Below, in pieces: positions 1-7,203 of a stretch of 11,568 nt of DNA (position 1 is the first letter of the stretch; the number at the start of each line of letters is the position of its first letter). Made by a program: the position numbers and the translations under genes. The DNA lies in NCBI GenBank assembly GCA_900544365.1, contig UQVF01000052.1, positions 1 through 11,568 on the forward strand, in the 5' to 3' direction. This DNA comes from an uncultured Veillonella sp. GTDB taxonomy: Bacteria > Bacillota > Negativicutes > Veillonellales > Veillonellaceae. Below the pieces are notes generated by a model that saw only the letters and a program-made list of their open reading frames with translations, made no database searches and was not told where the DNA came from.

Positions 1-53
1 CCTACGACCGATCGGTTAACAGCCGATTGCTCTACCTGCTGAGCTATCGAGGA
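1..53 (-). tRNA. tRNA-Asn (anticodon GTT), 3' part cut off by the window edge
   Basis: Read on the minus strand, the sequence begins with the acceptor strand TCCTCGA (53-47). It continues with a D arm closed by GCTC/GAGC and containing AGCAGGTA, then an anticodon arm with loop CTGTTAA. The anticodon GTT lies at 20-18, which specifies asparagine. The variable region GGTCGTAGG is reached at position 1, so the T arm and the 3' acceptor strand are missing only because the window stops. There is no sign of degeneration. A well-placed promoter lies just upstream (68-96). Confidence 0.96.
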
Positions 54-67
54 ATAATACAAGAGTT

Positions 68-96
68 ATTATATAGCACTTGCAATTAAATTGCAA
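68..96 (-). promoter_or_regulatory. Promoter of tRNA-Asn
   Basis: On the minus strand, TTGCAA (96-91) is followed by exactly 17 bases and a perfect TATAAT (73-68). A start site around position 61 would give a leader of about 8 bases before the mature tRNA 5' end at 53. The -35 box lies inside a perfect 10-bp inverted repeat (77-99). Confidence 0.75.
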
Positions 97-99
97 GTG
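77..99. repeat. Perfect 10-bp inverted repeat overlapping the tRNA promoter
   Basis: CACTTGCAAT (77-86) and ATTGCAAGTG (90-99) are perfect inverted copies around a TAA loop. A run of five T follows on the plus strand (100-104), so the element has the form of a plus-strand intrinsic terminator. No plus-strand gene lies upstream in the window, and the minus strand lacks a T tract after the stem. It may end transcripts of the S58 peptidase gene (stop at 112) weakly, block antisense reading into the tRNA, or act as an operator over the -35 box. Confidence 0.6.
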
Positions 100-111
100 T
101 TTTTATAAATT

Positions 112-1206
112 TTATATTTTCATTTCGTGTAATTCAATTATATTTGCTAAAAATTCAGAATTACCTAGCTTACTAGCTTGCATAGCATCTTCTATGGCAT
201 CACTCATTAGCTCTGCTGCCAAAGTGCCTACCACATTCACATCAGCTACTATCCACCTACTAAACTCACTGACGCTGCCAGTCACCGAGAACGCATACAC
301 AGTATCTCCATCAGACAGGGTCCCCACAGGGCGAATAGACCGCGCATATCCATTAGTAGCCATCATAGCAACCTTAGTTAATTCACCTTTATTAAAGATA
401 GCATTTGTCACAATAGCTCCAATGGTAGTGTTTCCTTTTTCCAAACCTAGAACCGCTTCATCTCGAGCATTGCTATCCTTTACCGGTGTATCCCCCATGC
501 TACATAATACAGATTCCCCTACCAAGGGCTTACTTTCAATAACCCCTTCATATTGATCAAATATCAGCTGACAAGCATCCAATATGTGCTGACGTTCTTC
601 ATCCATGACTCCTCCTAGGGCATATCCATGACGATCATACACATTGCCGAAGGCATTCACCACTACGACAGCGCCCACTACAAGGTCTCCTAGCTTTGCA
701 GCAGCATAACCAATGCCACCCTTCATAGCCCGTTCCATACCACATACCTTACCTACGGTGGCTCCTGTACCAGCACCCACATTACCAGATACAGGTTCCG
801 TACTTGTGAAAGTCCTTTCACAGGCATCATATGCCATCTCCACCTTAGGACGTGCCTTTGGATTGCCATAGGACAAATCGTAAATATCGCTTTGACACAC
901 GATAGGCACCACCCCATAGGCAGTAGGAAAGCCAATATTCCGCGCTTCTAAGGATTGCATAACCCCATCACTAGCGCAGAGCCCAAAGGCAGATCCACCG
1001 CCTAAGACCAAGGCATTCACTGGCGTTGGCGCCGTCGTCGGTTCTAGAACACCACTTTCTCGGGCTGCCGGACCACCGCCACTAATATGCATGCCCCCTT
1101 GGGCACCACCAGGAAAGCGCAATACGGTCAGCCCTGTTTTGCCATCAGAATCTGTAGCATTCCCTACCTTTACAAAATCTATTTCATTCCATGATATTCG
1201 TTCCAT
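112..1206 (-). CDS. S58-family (DmpA/P1) self-processing aminopeptidase
   Basis: This 364-residue protein has the hallmarks of the DmpA/BapA/ThnT group of N-terminal nucleophile hydrolases. These are cytoplasmic enzymes that remove N-terminal residues or cleave beta-peptide and other amide bonds. Visible landmarks are the Gly-rich N-terminal part (about 32-45), NALVLGGGSAFGL (64-76), the GNVGAGTGATVGK stretch (141-153) and VVVNAFGNV (181-189). The expected processing site is KGNTTIG, with cleavage predicted between Asn259 and Thr260 so that Thr260 becomes the nucleophile. TNA at 267-269 and the MATNG segment (282-286) complete the C-terminal subunit. Length is normal for the family and there is no signal peptide. 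The start at 1206 has AGGAG 11 bases upstream and a closer GAAGG. It is a single-gene unit lying upstream of tRNA-Asn. Substrate cannot be read from the sequence; a pantetheine or beta-peptide amidase is possible. Confidence 0.88.
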   Translation of the reverse strand: MERISWNEIDFVKVGNATDSDGKTGLTVLRFPGGAQGGMHISGGGPAARESGVLEPTTAPTPVNALVLGGGSAFGLCASDGVMQSLEARNIGFPTAYGVVPIVCQSDIYDLSYGNPKARPKVEMAYDACERTFTSTEPVSGNVGAGTGATVGKVCGMERAMKGGIGYAAAKLGDLVVGAVVVVNAFGNVYDRHGYALGGVMDEERQHILDACQLIFDQYEGVIESKPLVGESVLCSMGDTPVKDSNARDEAVLGLEKGNTTIGAIVTNAIFNKGELTKVAMMATNGYARSIRPVGTLSDGDTVYAFSVTGSVSEFSRWIVADVNVVGTLAAELMSDAIEDAMQASKLGNSEFLANIIELHEMKI

Positions 1207-1242
1207 AGCGCCTTCTGCTCCTATCTACTCACTTTATTTGTT

Positions 1243-1271
1243 ATTATCCTAATGATACACAAACTATTCAA
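1243..1271 (-). promoter_or_regulatory. Promoter of the S58 peptidase gene
   Basis: On the minus strand, TTGAAT (1271-1266) and GATAAT (1248-1243) are separated by 17 bases. The predicted start near 1236 leaves a leader of about 30 bases to the ATG at 1206. There is no other promoter of comparable quality close to this gene. Confidence 0.55.
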
Positions 1272-1464
1272 CTTGTTCTATATGAGTTCGGCATTTTAAA
1301 TCCCTATCCACTAAATTAAGATAATTCTACTAATAACGCTCTTCTTTATCCTAACACCAATATTTGATAATCGCCAAAATATACGTCCCAAAATTTGGAT
1401 CACATTCCTAGCATATGCCATACCTATCCAATTCATAGTGTAAACATACCCCCATCATAGCACA

Positions 1465-1497
1465 AACAGGTACCTCTTTCTACTAGAGATACCTGTT
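1465..1497 (-). terminator. Hairpin, possible terminator of the alcohol dehydrogenase gene
   Basis: AACAGGTA (1465-1472) pairs with TACCTGTT (1490-1497). After one C/A mismatch the stem continues with CTCT/AGAG and closes on a 7-base loop. Read on the minus strand, only a short weak T stretch (GTTTGTG) follows, so termination may be inefficient. It lies about 115 bases downstream of the dehydrogenase stop. A role in the leader of the peptidase gene is less likely, because the peptidase promoter lies downstream of the hairpin. Confidence 0.4.
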
Positions 1498-1521
1498 GAT
1501 GACTGATATACGAACTATGTT

Positions 1522-1620
1522 CACACAGATTCGACTGTTATTAGATACTATGAAAGCTGTAGCCACACAGATTAACATACTACTAAATATTATGAAACCT
1601 AACGATACATAGATTAATTA
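1522..1620. repeat. Degenerate 42-bp tandem repeat, about 2.3 copies
   Basis: Unit 1 (1522-1563) and unit 2 (1564-1605) both begin CACACAGATT and share TATGAAA at the same internal offset. By hand they agree at 28 of 42 positions. A third partial unit (from 1606) has ATAGATTA in register and runs into the last codons of the dehydrogenase gene. Coding potential is absent. The function is unknown, and it may simply be an old local duplication. Confidence 0.5.
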
Positions 1621-2687
1621 TGCGCTTCTACTTTCAAAATCGCTTCTGTCAATAATTCTTCTGTCACTACATAAGGGCTAATCACCACATCACGAACGGA
1701 AGCCGCTTTTTTCACAATCATTGGGATATGTTCTTTTGTTAATCCCATGTCAGAAAGTTTTGTAGGCCATCCAATTTGACGGTACACCGAAAGCCAGCGA
1801 GTTAATTCCTCATCTTGCTTATCTGCTGCAAATAACACTAAGAGACCATAGGCCACCATTTCCCCATGAAGGTGGTTTTCTTCTGTATGAGGGTCTTCGG
1901 CACAACCGTAGCACACAGCGTGAGCAATAGTACTGTTAAAATCCCCTGGCATACAACCAGAAACGATACCTGTCGTGAGCACTACGGCCATCACCAATTC
2001 ATCAAAGAGACGATTACGTTCCCCGTGCTCATTGGCGGTAAGAGCTTCACGACCATGTGCAAAAATTGGTTCCGCACACATCTTAGATAAAGACAAGCCT
2101 ACTTGTACATTATAAGACAAATCTCGACCACGTGTAGCCATATGCGTTTCATAATGTTTCGCAATGGTGTCACCCATACCTGCCCAGAAATATTGACTTG
2201 GGGCTTTCACCAAAATATCTGCATCGATGAACGTATGCACTGCTGGACGTTTCATAAAAGCAACACTATCAAAAGTATGGTCTACGCTATAGATAGCAAT
2301 GGCCTCAGATGTAGCTGCACAGGTAGCTGCAATAGTAGGCACTGTGATGACAGGAATATCTCCTAATTCAATACTCGTTAATTTTGTAGTATCTAGGGCT
2401 TTACCACCACCCACACCGATGAGGAAGTCTGCCGCTTGCAAGGATTCCTTTTTCGCCAATTCATTCGTTACAGCATACGCACATTCACCGCCAAAATGCA
2501 CCACTTCTAGCACCTCAACCCCTGCTTTTTCTAAGGCCGGTTCCAAGAAAGGTAATGCCACGGATAACGATGTATCTCCACCGATTATGACAGTTTTCTT
2601 GCCTAATTGTTTTGTGTAATCTCCAATAGTGTCAAAAATTTCATGTCCTCCAAAGCTATAGCTTGGCAATGTATGTACAGGTCTCAT
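1614..2687 (-). CDS. Metal-dependent alcohol dehydrogenase, GldA/HcxA-like
   Basis: This cytoplasmic NAD(P)-dependent oxidoreductase belongs to the iron-containing alcohol dehydrogenase superfamily. It is closest in motif layout to glycerol dehydrogenase and to the 2-hydroxycarboxylate dehydrogenase HcxA (formerly YbdH). Counting from the longest frame (370 residues, 2726), the nucleotide-binding GVGGGKALDT is at 104-113, VPTIAATCAA at 129-138, and the metal ligands Asp186 (GMGDT), His269 (TIAHA) and His287 (HLHGEMVAYG). I place the start at codon 14 (2687), because AAAGGA sits 7 bases before it while the upstream ATG at 2726 has no ribosome binding site. That gives 357 residues, normal for the family. 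The VPTIAATCAA sequence favours an HcxA-type enzyme over glycerol dehydrogenase, but the substrate is not decided. The gene has its own promoter and appears monocistronic. Confidence 0.88.
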   Translation of the reverse strand: MRPVHTLPSYSFGGHEIFDTIGDYTKQLGKKTVIIGGDTSLSVALPFLEPALEKAGVEVLEVVHFGGECAYAVTNELAKKESLQAADFLIGVGGGKALDTTKLTSIELGDIPVITVPTIAATCAATSEAIAIYSVDHTFDSVAFMKRPAVHTFIDADILVKAPSQYFWAGMGDTIAKHYETHMATRGRDLSYNVQVGLSLSKMCAEPIFAHGREALTANEHGERNRLFDELVMAVVLTTGIVSGCMPGDFNSTIAHAVCYGCAEDPHTEENHLHGEMVAYGLLVLFAADKQDEELTRWLSVYRQIGWPTKLSDMGLTKEHIPMIVKKAASVRDVVISPYVVTEELLTEAILKVEAHN

Positions 2688-2694
2688 CCAACCA

Positions 2695-2700
2695 TCCTTT
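2695..2700 (-). promoter_or_regulatory. Ribosome binding site that decides the dehydrogenase start
   Basis: AAAGGA on the minus strand lies 7 bases upstream of the ATG at 2687-2685. The alternative in-frame ATG at 2726 is preceded by AT-rich sequence without any purine-rich site. Confidence 0.7.
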
Positions 2701-2751
2701 CTACGAGTCCACTTAGGGCGTACCATTGTATGTTAAAACGTAATACAAAGT

Positions 2752-2780
2752 ATTATAGGACGATTGTATGGAAAATGCAA
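2752..2780 (-). promoter_or_regulatory. Promoter of the alcohol dehydrogenase gene
   Basis: On the minus strand, TTGCAT (2780-2775), a 17-base spacer and a perfect TATAAT (2757-2752) are present. A small dyad GATTG/CAATC (2762-2766 and 2778-2782) overlaps the -35 box and spacer and could be an operator half-site pair. The promoter also marks host DNA, so the foreign block must begin to its right. Confidence 0.6.
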
Positions 2781-2868
2781 TCACTATATTATATCTATAT
2801 TCTGAGGATATAAACCACCTTATAATAATTTACTTTAACCCAACCTTTTCGTCAAGAGTTCAATATTC

Positions 2869-5037
2869 TTATAAATTTTCCAGAAAATTTATTATTTTTT
2901 CGGCTTCTTCCTTTAATATCTGATTTGTGATATCAATTGCGGGTTGAAAAATACTTAAGTTTCCTTCAAAATGGTTAAATTCGTTAAGCAATGTTTTCTT
3001 AGTGGTAAGGAAAACTCTTTTCTTCATAGTATCCTTATCAGAGCTGTCAGGAAACGCTTTAGAAATTATTTGTCCTAATTGCTTAGCTCCATTTCGTCCC
3101 TCTGTATTTATCTTATATTTCGAAACCAAAACTTTTTCTATCAATAACCTCAAATATAAATATATAAAAGAGTGTCTTAATGTACGATTTAATAATGGGT
3201 ACTTTTCATTATCTACTATTTCACATTCATTAATCGGTTGACTCAAAATTGAATCAACCGATACCTCATATTGTTCATTAATACCATCATGCTTTCCAAA
3301 TAATACTTGATAACATGCTCCAATATCTACAACTTCATCTTTAAATCCATGCATAACTTGCGTCAGATTCTCTTTAACTTCTTCATTATTAATAATCGTT
3401 GCATATCCACGCATAAATGGGATTAAAGAAATTAAAAATAACTCTTTATTTTTTACATGTTTATATATATTAGTCCTAAATGCTTTTAACAATGCATCTA
3501 AACTTATAAGCATATCTCGTTCATCAGGTTTTAATGGTATAAACCCATTTTCCTCATTTTCAGTATTATTAAACAAAAAAAGATTAAAGCATTTTTTTAG
3601 TTGTCCATCTAATAACCTTAGTAAATCAACATTATGAGTTAAAATAATCCTTTTCTTCTTATCTAAAATTTTAATAATTGCATATGCAATTTTATTTTTG
3701 TAGATAGAATCAAAGCTAGAGATAGGATCATCTAAAATTACAATAGGTTTATCAGAGTTTTTCGCCTTTAAAAATTCTAATGTTAATGACAAAAAATTTT
3801 GTTCCCCCGAGCTTAATGGCAGTTCCTCTCTATCTATGCCCAGAAACTCTTTATCCTCTATAAATATCTGAATATTCTTCTTATCATCTCTATCAATCTT
3901 GATCTTTTTAAGCATGCTATTGTTAATGATTTGTTCAATATATAAGAAATCTTCATCATTAATTTCTGGCTTTTCATTTATTAGGCTTTTATACTCTTCA
4001 TTTTTATCCTTGATATCTGATTTATTCAATATATCTAGTAATTCATTTATCACCTTTTTTACAAATATATCCCTATATTTTTGAATCTCTTCTCTAAGAT
4101 TACAAATTCCTTCTAATTCACCTGTTTCAATAGCTGCTATCAAAATATTTTTTATATTAAAAGGGTCTTTATCTGCGCCACTAGAGGATAATTTTTCTAG
4201 AATGTCTTTTATTTTAGGCTCTAGTGTCTCTAGAATATTATTTTTATTTTCAGTTTTTTTAGCTAATAGATGTTCTCTACCTATGTTTATCGAATCACAA
4301 ACTATACACTCTTCTGTATCACAAAAATGTGATAATATCCTAATTGCTTCTGTATTCTTTTCCACCTCTCGAATACGTCTATTCTCAGTTAACGTTGTTG
4401 TATCTAGACTTTCAATATCAAGAATCAATGATTTTGAGGTAGACAAATCACTCATAAAATACTCTAATTTAGCTTCATCATAAGCTGAAATCTCATATGG
4501 TTTATATTTGCTCCAGCCAACAATATAATCATCTATCTTTGTTTTCTTACCTTTAGATTTATTATTAGCTAAGTCCTGAATATTCTTTCGGAAATTATCT
4601 TTTTCCGAAAAATACGTTATTAATTTGCTACTTCCTGAAGTAATTTTAAATTTATCCTTTAGAATTTTATTACTCTGTGTACAAATATTTTCATATTCAT
4701 TAGTAATATGCTCATATAATTCATGCTCTCTTTTAATATCATCACCTAGTAAAAAATCTGAAGTCTCACCTTTTATAATATTTCTATTATTTTGATCATT
4801 AATTATAATAAATTGTGAGCCGTCATTATACTCTTTGCCATTATATGAATATTGAATAGCAGTTTTTTCACCATTTGCCAAAGCTTTTACCAAACTAGTT
4901 TTACCAGTTCCATTAGGACCGTAAACAACAGCAATTTCACTATCGGAAAATTCTATTTCGTTGTTTTTTATAAAATTATCATAGTCTTTCGCAAAAATAT
5001 TTTCATTTTTTATCTTTTTAAAGATAAGCTTATTCAT
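2869..5037 (-). CDS. SMC/RecF-like ATPase of the PrrC/RloC (AAA_13) type, probable defence effector
   Basis: This 722-residue protein has a split ABC-type ATPase. Walker A is GPNGTGKTS (40-48), the signature LSSGEQN (408-414), Walker B VILDDPISSFDS (433-444) and a switch His in LTHN (466-469). The DDPxSSFD form is typical of the AAA_13 group that includes the anticodon nuclease PrrC. Between the halves lies a charged helical region (about 100-400) with CDTEECIVC (239-247). Its CxxC (244-247) resembles the zinc hook of RloC and Rad50. After the ATPase comes a helix-rich C-terminal region of about 200 residues (505-722), which I cannot assign firmly. It contains Arg630-x3-Glu634 and His689, which could mirror the PrrC/RloC nuclease triad, but this is inference. 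AAAGGAG precedes the ATG. It is the last gene of the methyltransferase-nuclease-ATPase row, 109 bases after the nuclease, and shares its AT-rich composition. It might instead be an unrelated RecF-like defence ATPase. Confidence 0.8.
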   Translation of the reverse strand: MNKLIFKKIKNENIFAKDYDNFIKNNEIEFSDSEIAVVYGPNGTGKTSLVKALANGEKTAIQYSYNGKEYNDGSQFIIINDQNNRNIIKGETSDFLLGDDIKREHELYEHITNEYENICTQSNKILKDKFKITSGSSKLITYFSEKDNFRKNIQDLANNKSKGKKTKIDDYIVGWSKYKPYEISAYDEAKLEYFMSDLSTSKSLILDIESLDTTTLTENRRIREVEKNTEAIRILSHFCDTEECIVCDSINIGREHLLAKKTENKNNILETLEPKIKDILEKLSSSGADKDPFNIKNILIAAIETGELEGICNLREEIQKYRDIFVKKVINELLDILNKSDIKDKNEEYKSLINEKPEINDEDFLYIEQIINNSMLKKIKIDRDDKKNIQIFIEDKEFLGIDREELPLSSGEQNFLSLTLEFLKAKNSDKPIVILDDPISSFDSIYKNKIAYAIIKILDKKKRIILTHNVDLLRLLDGQLKKCFNLFLFNNTENEENGFIPLKPDERDMLISLDALLKAFRTNIYKHVKNKELFLISLIPFMRGYATIINNEEVKENLTQVMHGFKDEVVDIGACYQVLFGKHDGINEQYEVSVDSILSQPINECEIVDNEKYPLLNRTLRHSFIYLYLRLLIEKVLVSKYKINTEGRNGAKQLGQIISKAFPDSSDKDTMKKRVFLTTKKTLLNEFNHFEGNLSIFQPAIDITNQILKEEAEKIINFLENL

Positions 5038-5146
5038 TTTCTCTCCTTTATTTCTCTAAAATTTTATAAATACTAGCTGACTCCTTACGCTTTTATTTTC
5101 TTTATTGTCATATTATTTACTATACACCAATAATATTATCTATGCC

Positions 5147-6097
5147 CTATTTCCACTTACAATCTATCGAAACTATCGATGTTGGCATGCCAATAATTTG
5201 TATATCAAATTTTAAGCTCGACTCAACCTTACTAGATGCATTATGGATTCTAAATGTAAATTGCCAGCCTCTATCTAAATATAACTCCAAAGTATTATTG
5301 CTATCAGGTTTAAATTCTAAGTTCACAATCCGTGTAGGTAATGAAGCGACAGGTAATTTAATACTTCTTTTTCGTTTTTTTCCTTCCTGATTTAAGGTTC
5401 CCCTTAAGTTATAGCTCTGAACTTGAGTCGTTCTTTTACTATCTATGCCAATAACCTTATAAAAATCAAATTCTCCAAGAAGATACTCAACTAACATTTT
5501 TGCAATATTTGCAAATTCGTTCTGTCTATCTAGTTCTTCTTTAAACGCTATTAGCAAAGGTTTATATACATCATCTTCTTTATTTGGCAAATCTTTCCAT
5601 AAGGTTTGTTTTGCTTTTTCTACATCCAAATAATTAAAAATAGGCTTTATATCTGACCAATACTTATCGGAACATTCTATTCCATACCATTTTTTACCAA
5701 AGTCCAACCCTTTTGATAATCTACTATGCTTAACTGCAAAATGATTATGCTTTACACTAATGCCAATTTCCCATTCAATATCTTTACGAATGATTAAAAC
5801 ATCCCTTACATCTCCATCTTCGCCATTATCATCAGATTGAAGTTTTAATTCTAATTCCCCGTCTCCATCGTCCAAGATTAATGGTTCAAGCTCTAAGATT
5901 GTATTAGTTCCTGCTAATGCACTGATTCTATATATATTCTTTTCTGACTCCTCTAACGTATTCCATGCCCGTTTTGCTGCTTCATAAGTTGAATTTTTCT
6001 CAATCTTTGAAACTCTATACTTAGATATTTCTTCATGCAATGTATTCAAACACGCAAACTCATAAGCTCTCCCTTGATTATTACTTTTAACACTCAT
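5147..6097 (-). CDS. HaeIII-family type II restriction endonuclease (predicted GGCC)
   Basis: This 316-residue protein, close to the roughly 318 residues of R.HaeIII, should cut unmethylated GGCC as partner of the adjacent methyltransferase. Recognisable family features are the N-terminal NQGRAYEFACLNTL (7-20) and the central block GDVRDVLIIRKD (95-106) followed by WEIGISVKHNHFAVKHSRLS (109-128). I take Asp99, Glu110 and Lys116 as candidate PD-(D/E)xK-like active-site residues. This is inferred from spacing and not established here. No signal peptide or membrane segment is present. GGGAGG lies just upstream of the ATG. The gene begins 36 bases after the methyltransferase stop, so the two are almost surely cotranscribed with the methyltransferase first, an order that protects the host during entry. 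The reading frame is intact. Assignment rests on the match in memory to the HaeIII family plus the methyltransferase neighbour. Confidence 0.85.
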   Translation of the reverse strand: MSVKSNNQGRAYEFACLNTLHEEISKYRVSKIEKNSTYEAAKRAWNTLEESEKNIYRISALAGTNTILELEPLILDDGDGELELKLQSDDNGEDGDVRDVLIIRKDIEWEIGISVKHNHFAVKHSRLSKGLDFGKKWYGIECSDKYWSDIKPIFNYLDVEKAKQTLWKDLPNKEDDVYKPLLIAFKEELDRQNEFANIAKMLVEYLLGEFDFYKVIGIDSKRTTQVQSYNLRGTLNQEGKKRKRSIKLPVASLPTRIVNLEFKPDSNNTLELYLDRGWQFTFRIHNASSKVESSLKFDIQIIGMPTSIVSIDCKWK

Positions 6098-6133
6098 ATT
6101 GCCCTCCCATAATTACACTACTCAACCTTTACT

Positions 6134-7123
6134 TTAATTATTTTCTCTATTTAGTGCTACTAGAATTGACTTAGCCATCTCATAAGCCAGATTTACAGGC
6201 ACTGCATTACCAATCATTTTATAGGCATCATTAAGATTTGTATAATAGAACTTAAAATCATCTGGAAAGCCTTGAACTCTAGCACACTCTCTAATTGTCA
6301 ATCTTCTATAAAGTTCTTCTTTTCCTGGCTCAAATATATTTTTATTTTTTTCTACTTTAGGCATTACTGGTGCTTGAGGGTGTAATTGGCACTGTCTTCC
6401 TGACGCTTGAACCGTAAATGCTGGTTCATCCCATTGTCTAACTCGATTTCTACTCATAAACATAGAGGAATATGCTCCAGTAAAGTATTCATGATTTAAA
6501 ACTTTACACTTATCACCATTAGTTTTGTTTTTTTCTAAAGCTGGAATTGCCGTATCTTTTAAATCAAAAATTGCATCCTTGAATGTTTTTTTAGTTTCAT
6601 GCGGAGTAGGTGGCTCAAACTTAATATTTAAATCCTTTCTAAAGCCTACATAAAACACTCGTTTTCTATCTTGAGGTACACTGTAATCACTGGCATTCAA
6701 CAAACAAATATAGACATCATATCCAGCCTCTTCGAATTGAAAAATTATATTTTCCACTGCGGTACTATGACGTTTTGCCATCATACCTTTCACATTTTCT
6801 GCAAGAAAAAATTTAGGTCTCTTATCTTGTAAAATACGTATATATTGATAAAACAGCTGTCCTCTTGGATCATCAATGCCTTTTAAAGACCCAGCCTCAC
6901 TCCAAGATTGACATGGTGGACCACCTATAATTCCATCACATTCTGGAAACATATCTGAAGAAATATTGCAAATATCCCCCTTTATGAGTTCAGCCTCATG
7001 ATTGTTCTCATAGGTTTCCCAAATTGTTTTATCATATTCATTAGCTGCAACTACATTAAATCCAGCTTTTTCAAACCCTAAATCTAATCCTCCAGCACCT
7101 GCAAACAAACTTATTATATTCAC
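6134..7123 (-). CDS. C5-cytosine DNA methyltransferase, M.HaeIII-like (GGCC)
   Basis: This enzyme methylates cytosine C5 in DNA using S-adenosylmethionine and protects the cell from the adjacent nuclease. With the GTG start at 7123 the protein has 329 residues (M.HaeIII: 330). It begins MNIISLFAGAGGLDLGF, and the catalytic Cys in GGPPCQS falls at residue 71, the same number as in M.HaeIII. Other motifs are FAGAGG (7-12), ENV (109-111), QDRKR (151-155), the target-recognition block NRVRQWDEPAFTVQASG (226-242) with QCQLHPQAP after it, RRLTIRECARVQGFPDDF (273-290) and GNAVPVN (305-311). The recognition block is nearly identical to M.HaeIII as I recall it, which supports GGCC specificity. A longer frame opens with TTG at 7144, but that would include the GGAGG ribosome binding site as codons. 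The gene is first in the defence operon. Confidence 0.95.
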   Translation of the reverse strand: MNIISLFAGAGGLDLGFEKAGFNVVAANEYDKTIWETYENNHEAELIKGDICNISSDMFPECDGIIGGPPCQSWSEAGSLKGIDDPRGQLFYQYIRILQDKRPKFFLAENVKGMMAKRHSTAVENIIFQFEEAGYDVYICLLNASDYSVPQDRKRVFYVGFRKDLNIKFEPPTPHETKKTFKDAIFDLKDTAIPALEKNKTNGDKCKVLNHEYFTGAYSSMFMSRNRVRQWDEPAFTVQASGRQCQLHPQAPVMPKVEKNKNIFEPGKEELYRRLTIRECARVQGFPDDFKFYYTNLNDAYKMIGNAVPVNLAYEMAKSILVALNRENN

Positions 7124-7140
7124 TCTAAATTTTCCTCCAA
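7123..7140 (-). promoter_or_regulatory. Ribosome binding site and GTG start of the methyltransferase
   Basis: TTGGAGG (7140-7134) precedes GTG (7123-7121) with about 10 bases between them, slightly long but usable. The position of the catalytic Cys at residue 71 and the start of conserved sequence at the second residue both support GTG rather than the upstream TTG. Confidence 0.65.
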
Positions 7141-7203
7141 TCAATCTTTAACTTTCATCCATTATATATTGATTTAAGTTTTTAATACTACTTTTTTATT
7201 TAT

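Larger units (their letters stand above)
1207..1613. other. 407-bp gene-free stretch between the S58 peptidase and alcohol dehydrogenase genes
   Basis: No credible coding sequence is present on either strand. The stretch contains the promoter of the S58 peptidase gene (1243-1271), a strong hairpin (1465-1497) and a degenerate 42-bp tandem repeat next to the stop codon of the dehydrogenase (1522-1620). The middle part (about 1272-1460) shows nothing I can name. Confidence 0.6.

Noticed and set aside
77..104. Terminator of a plus-strand gene
   Set aside because: No plus-strand gene lies between the window start and this hairpin, and the tRNA there is on the minus strand. I kept it as an inverted repeat overlapping the tRNA promoter.
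80..556. Plus-strand 158-residue open frame
   Set aside because: It lies opposite the well-supported S58 peptidase gene, starts inside the hairpin region, has no ribosome binding site and matches no family.
1522..1620. CRISPR-like repeat array
   Set aside because: There are fewer than three units, they are only about two-thirds identical, they abut directly without spacers and no cas gene is near.
2760..2868. Terminator after the ATPase gene
   Set aside because: Only a weak ATATC/GATAT pairing without a T tract is visible, so I cannot support an intrinsic terminator.
2869..5037. Septu (PtuA) or PARIS (AriA) ATPase identity
   Set aside because: No HNH (PtuB) or TOPRIM (AriB) partner gene is adjacent, and the DDPxSSFD and CxxC features fit the PrrC/RloC group better.
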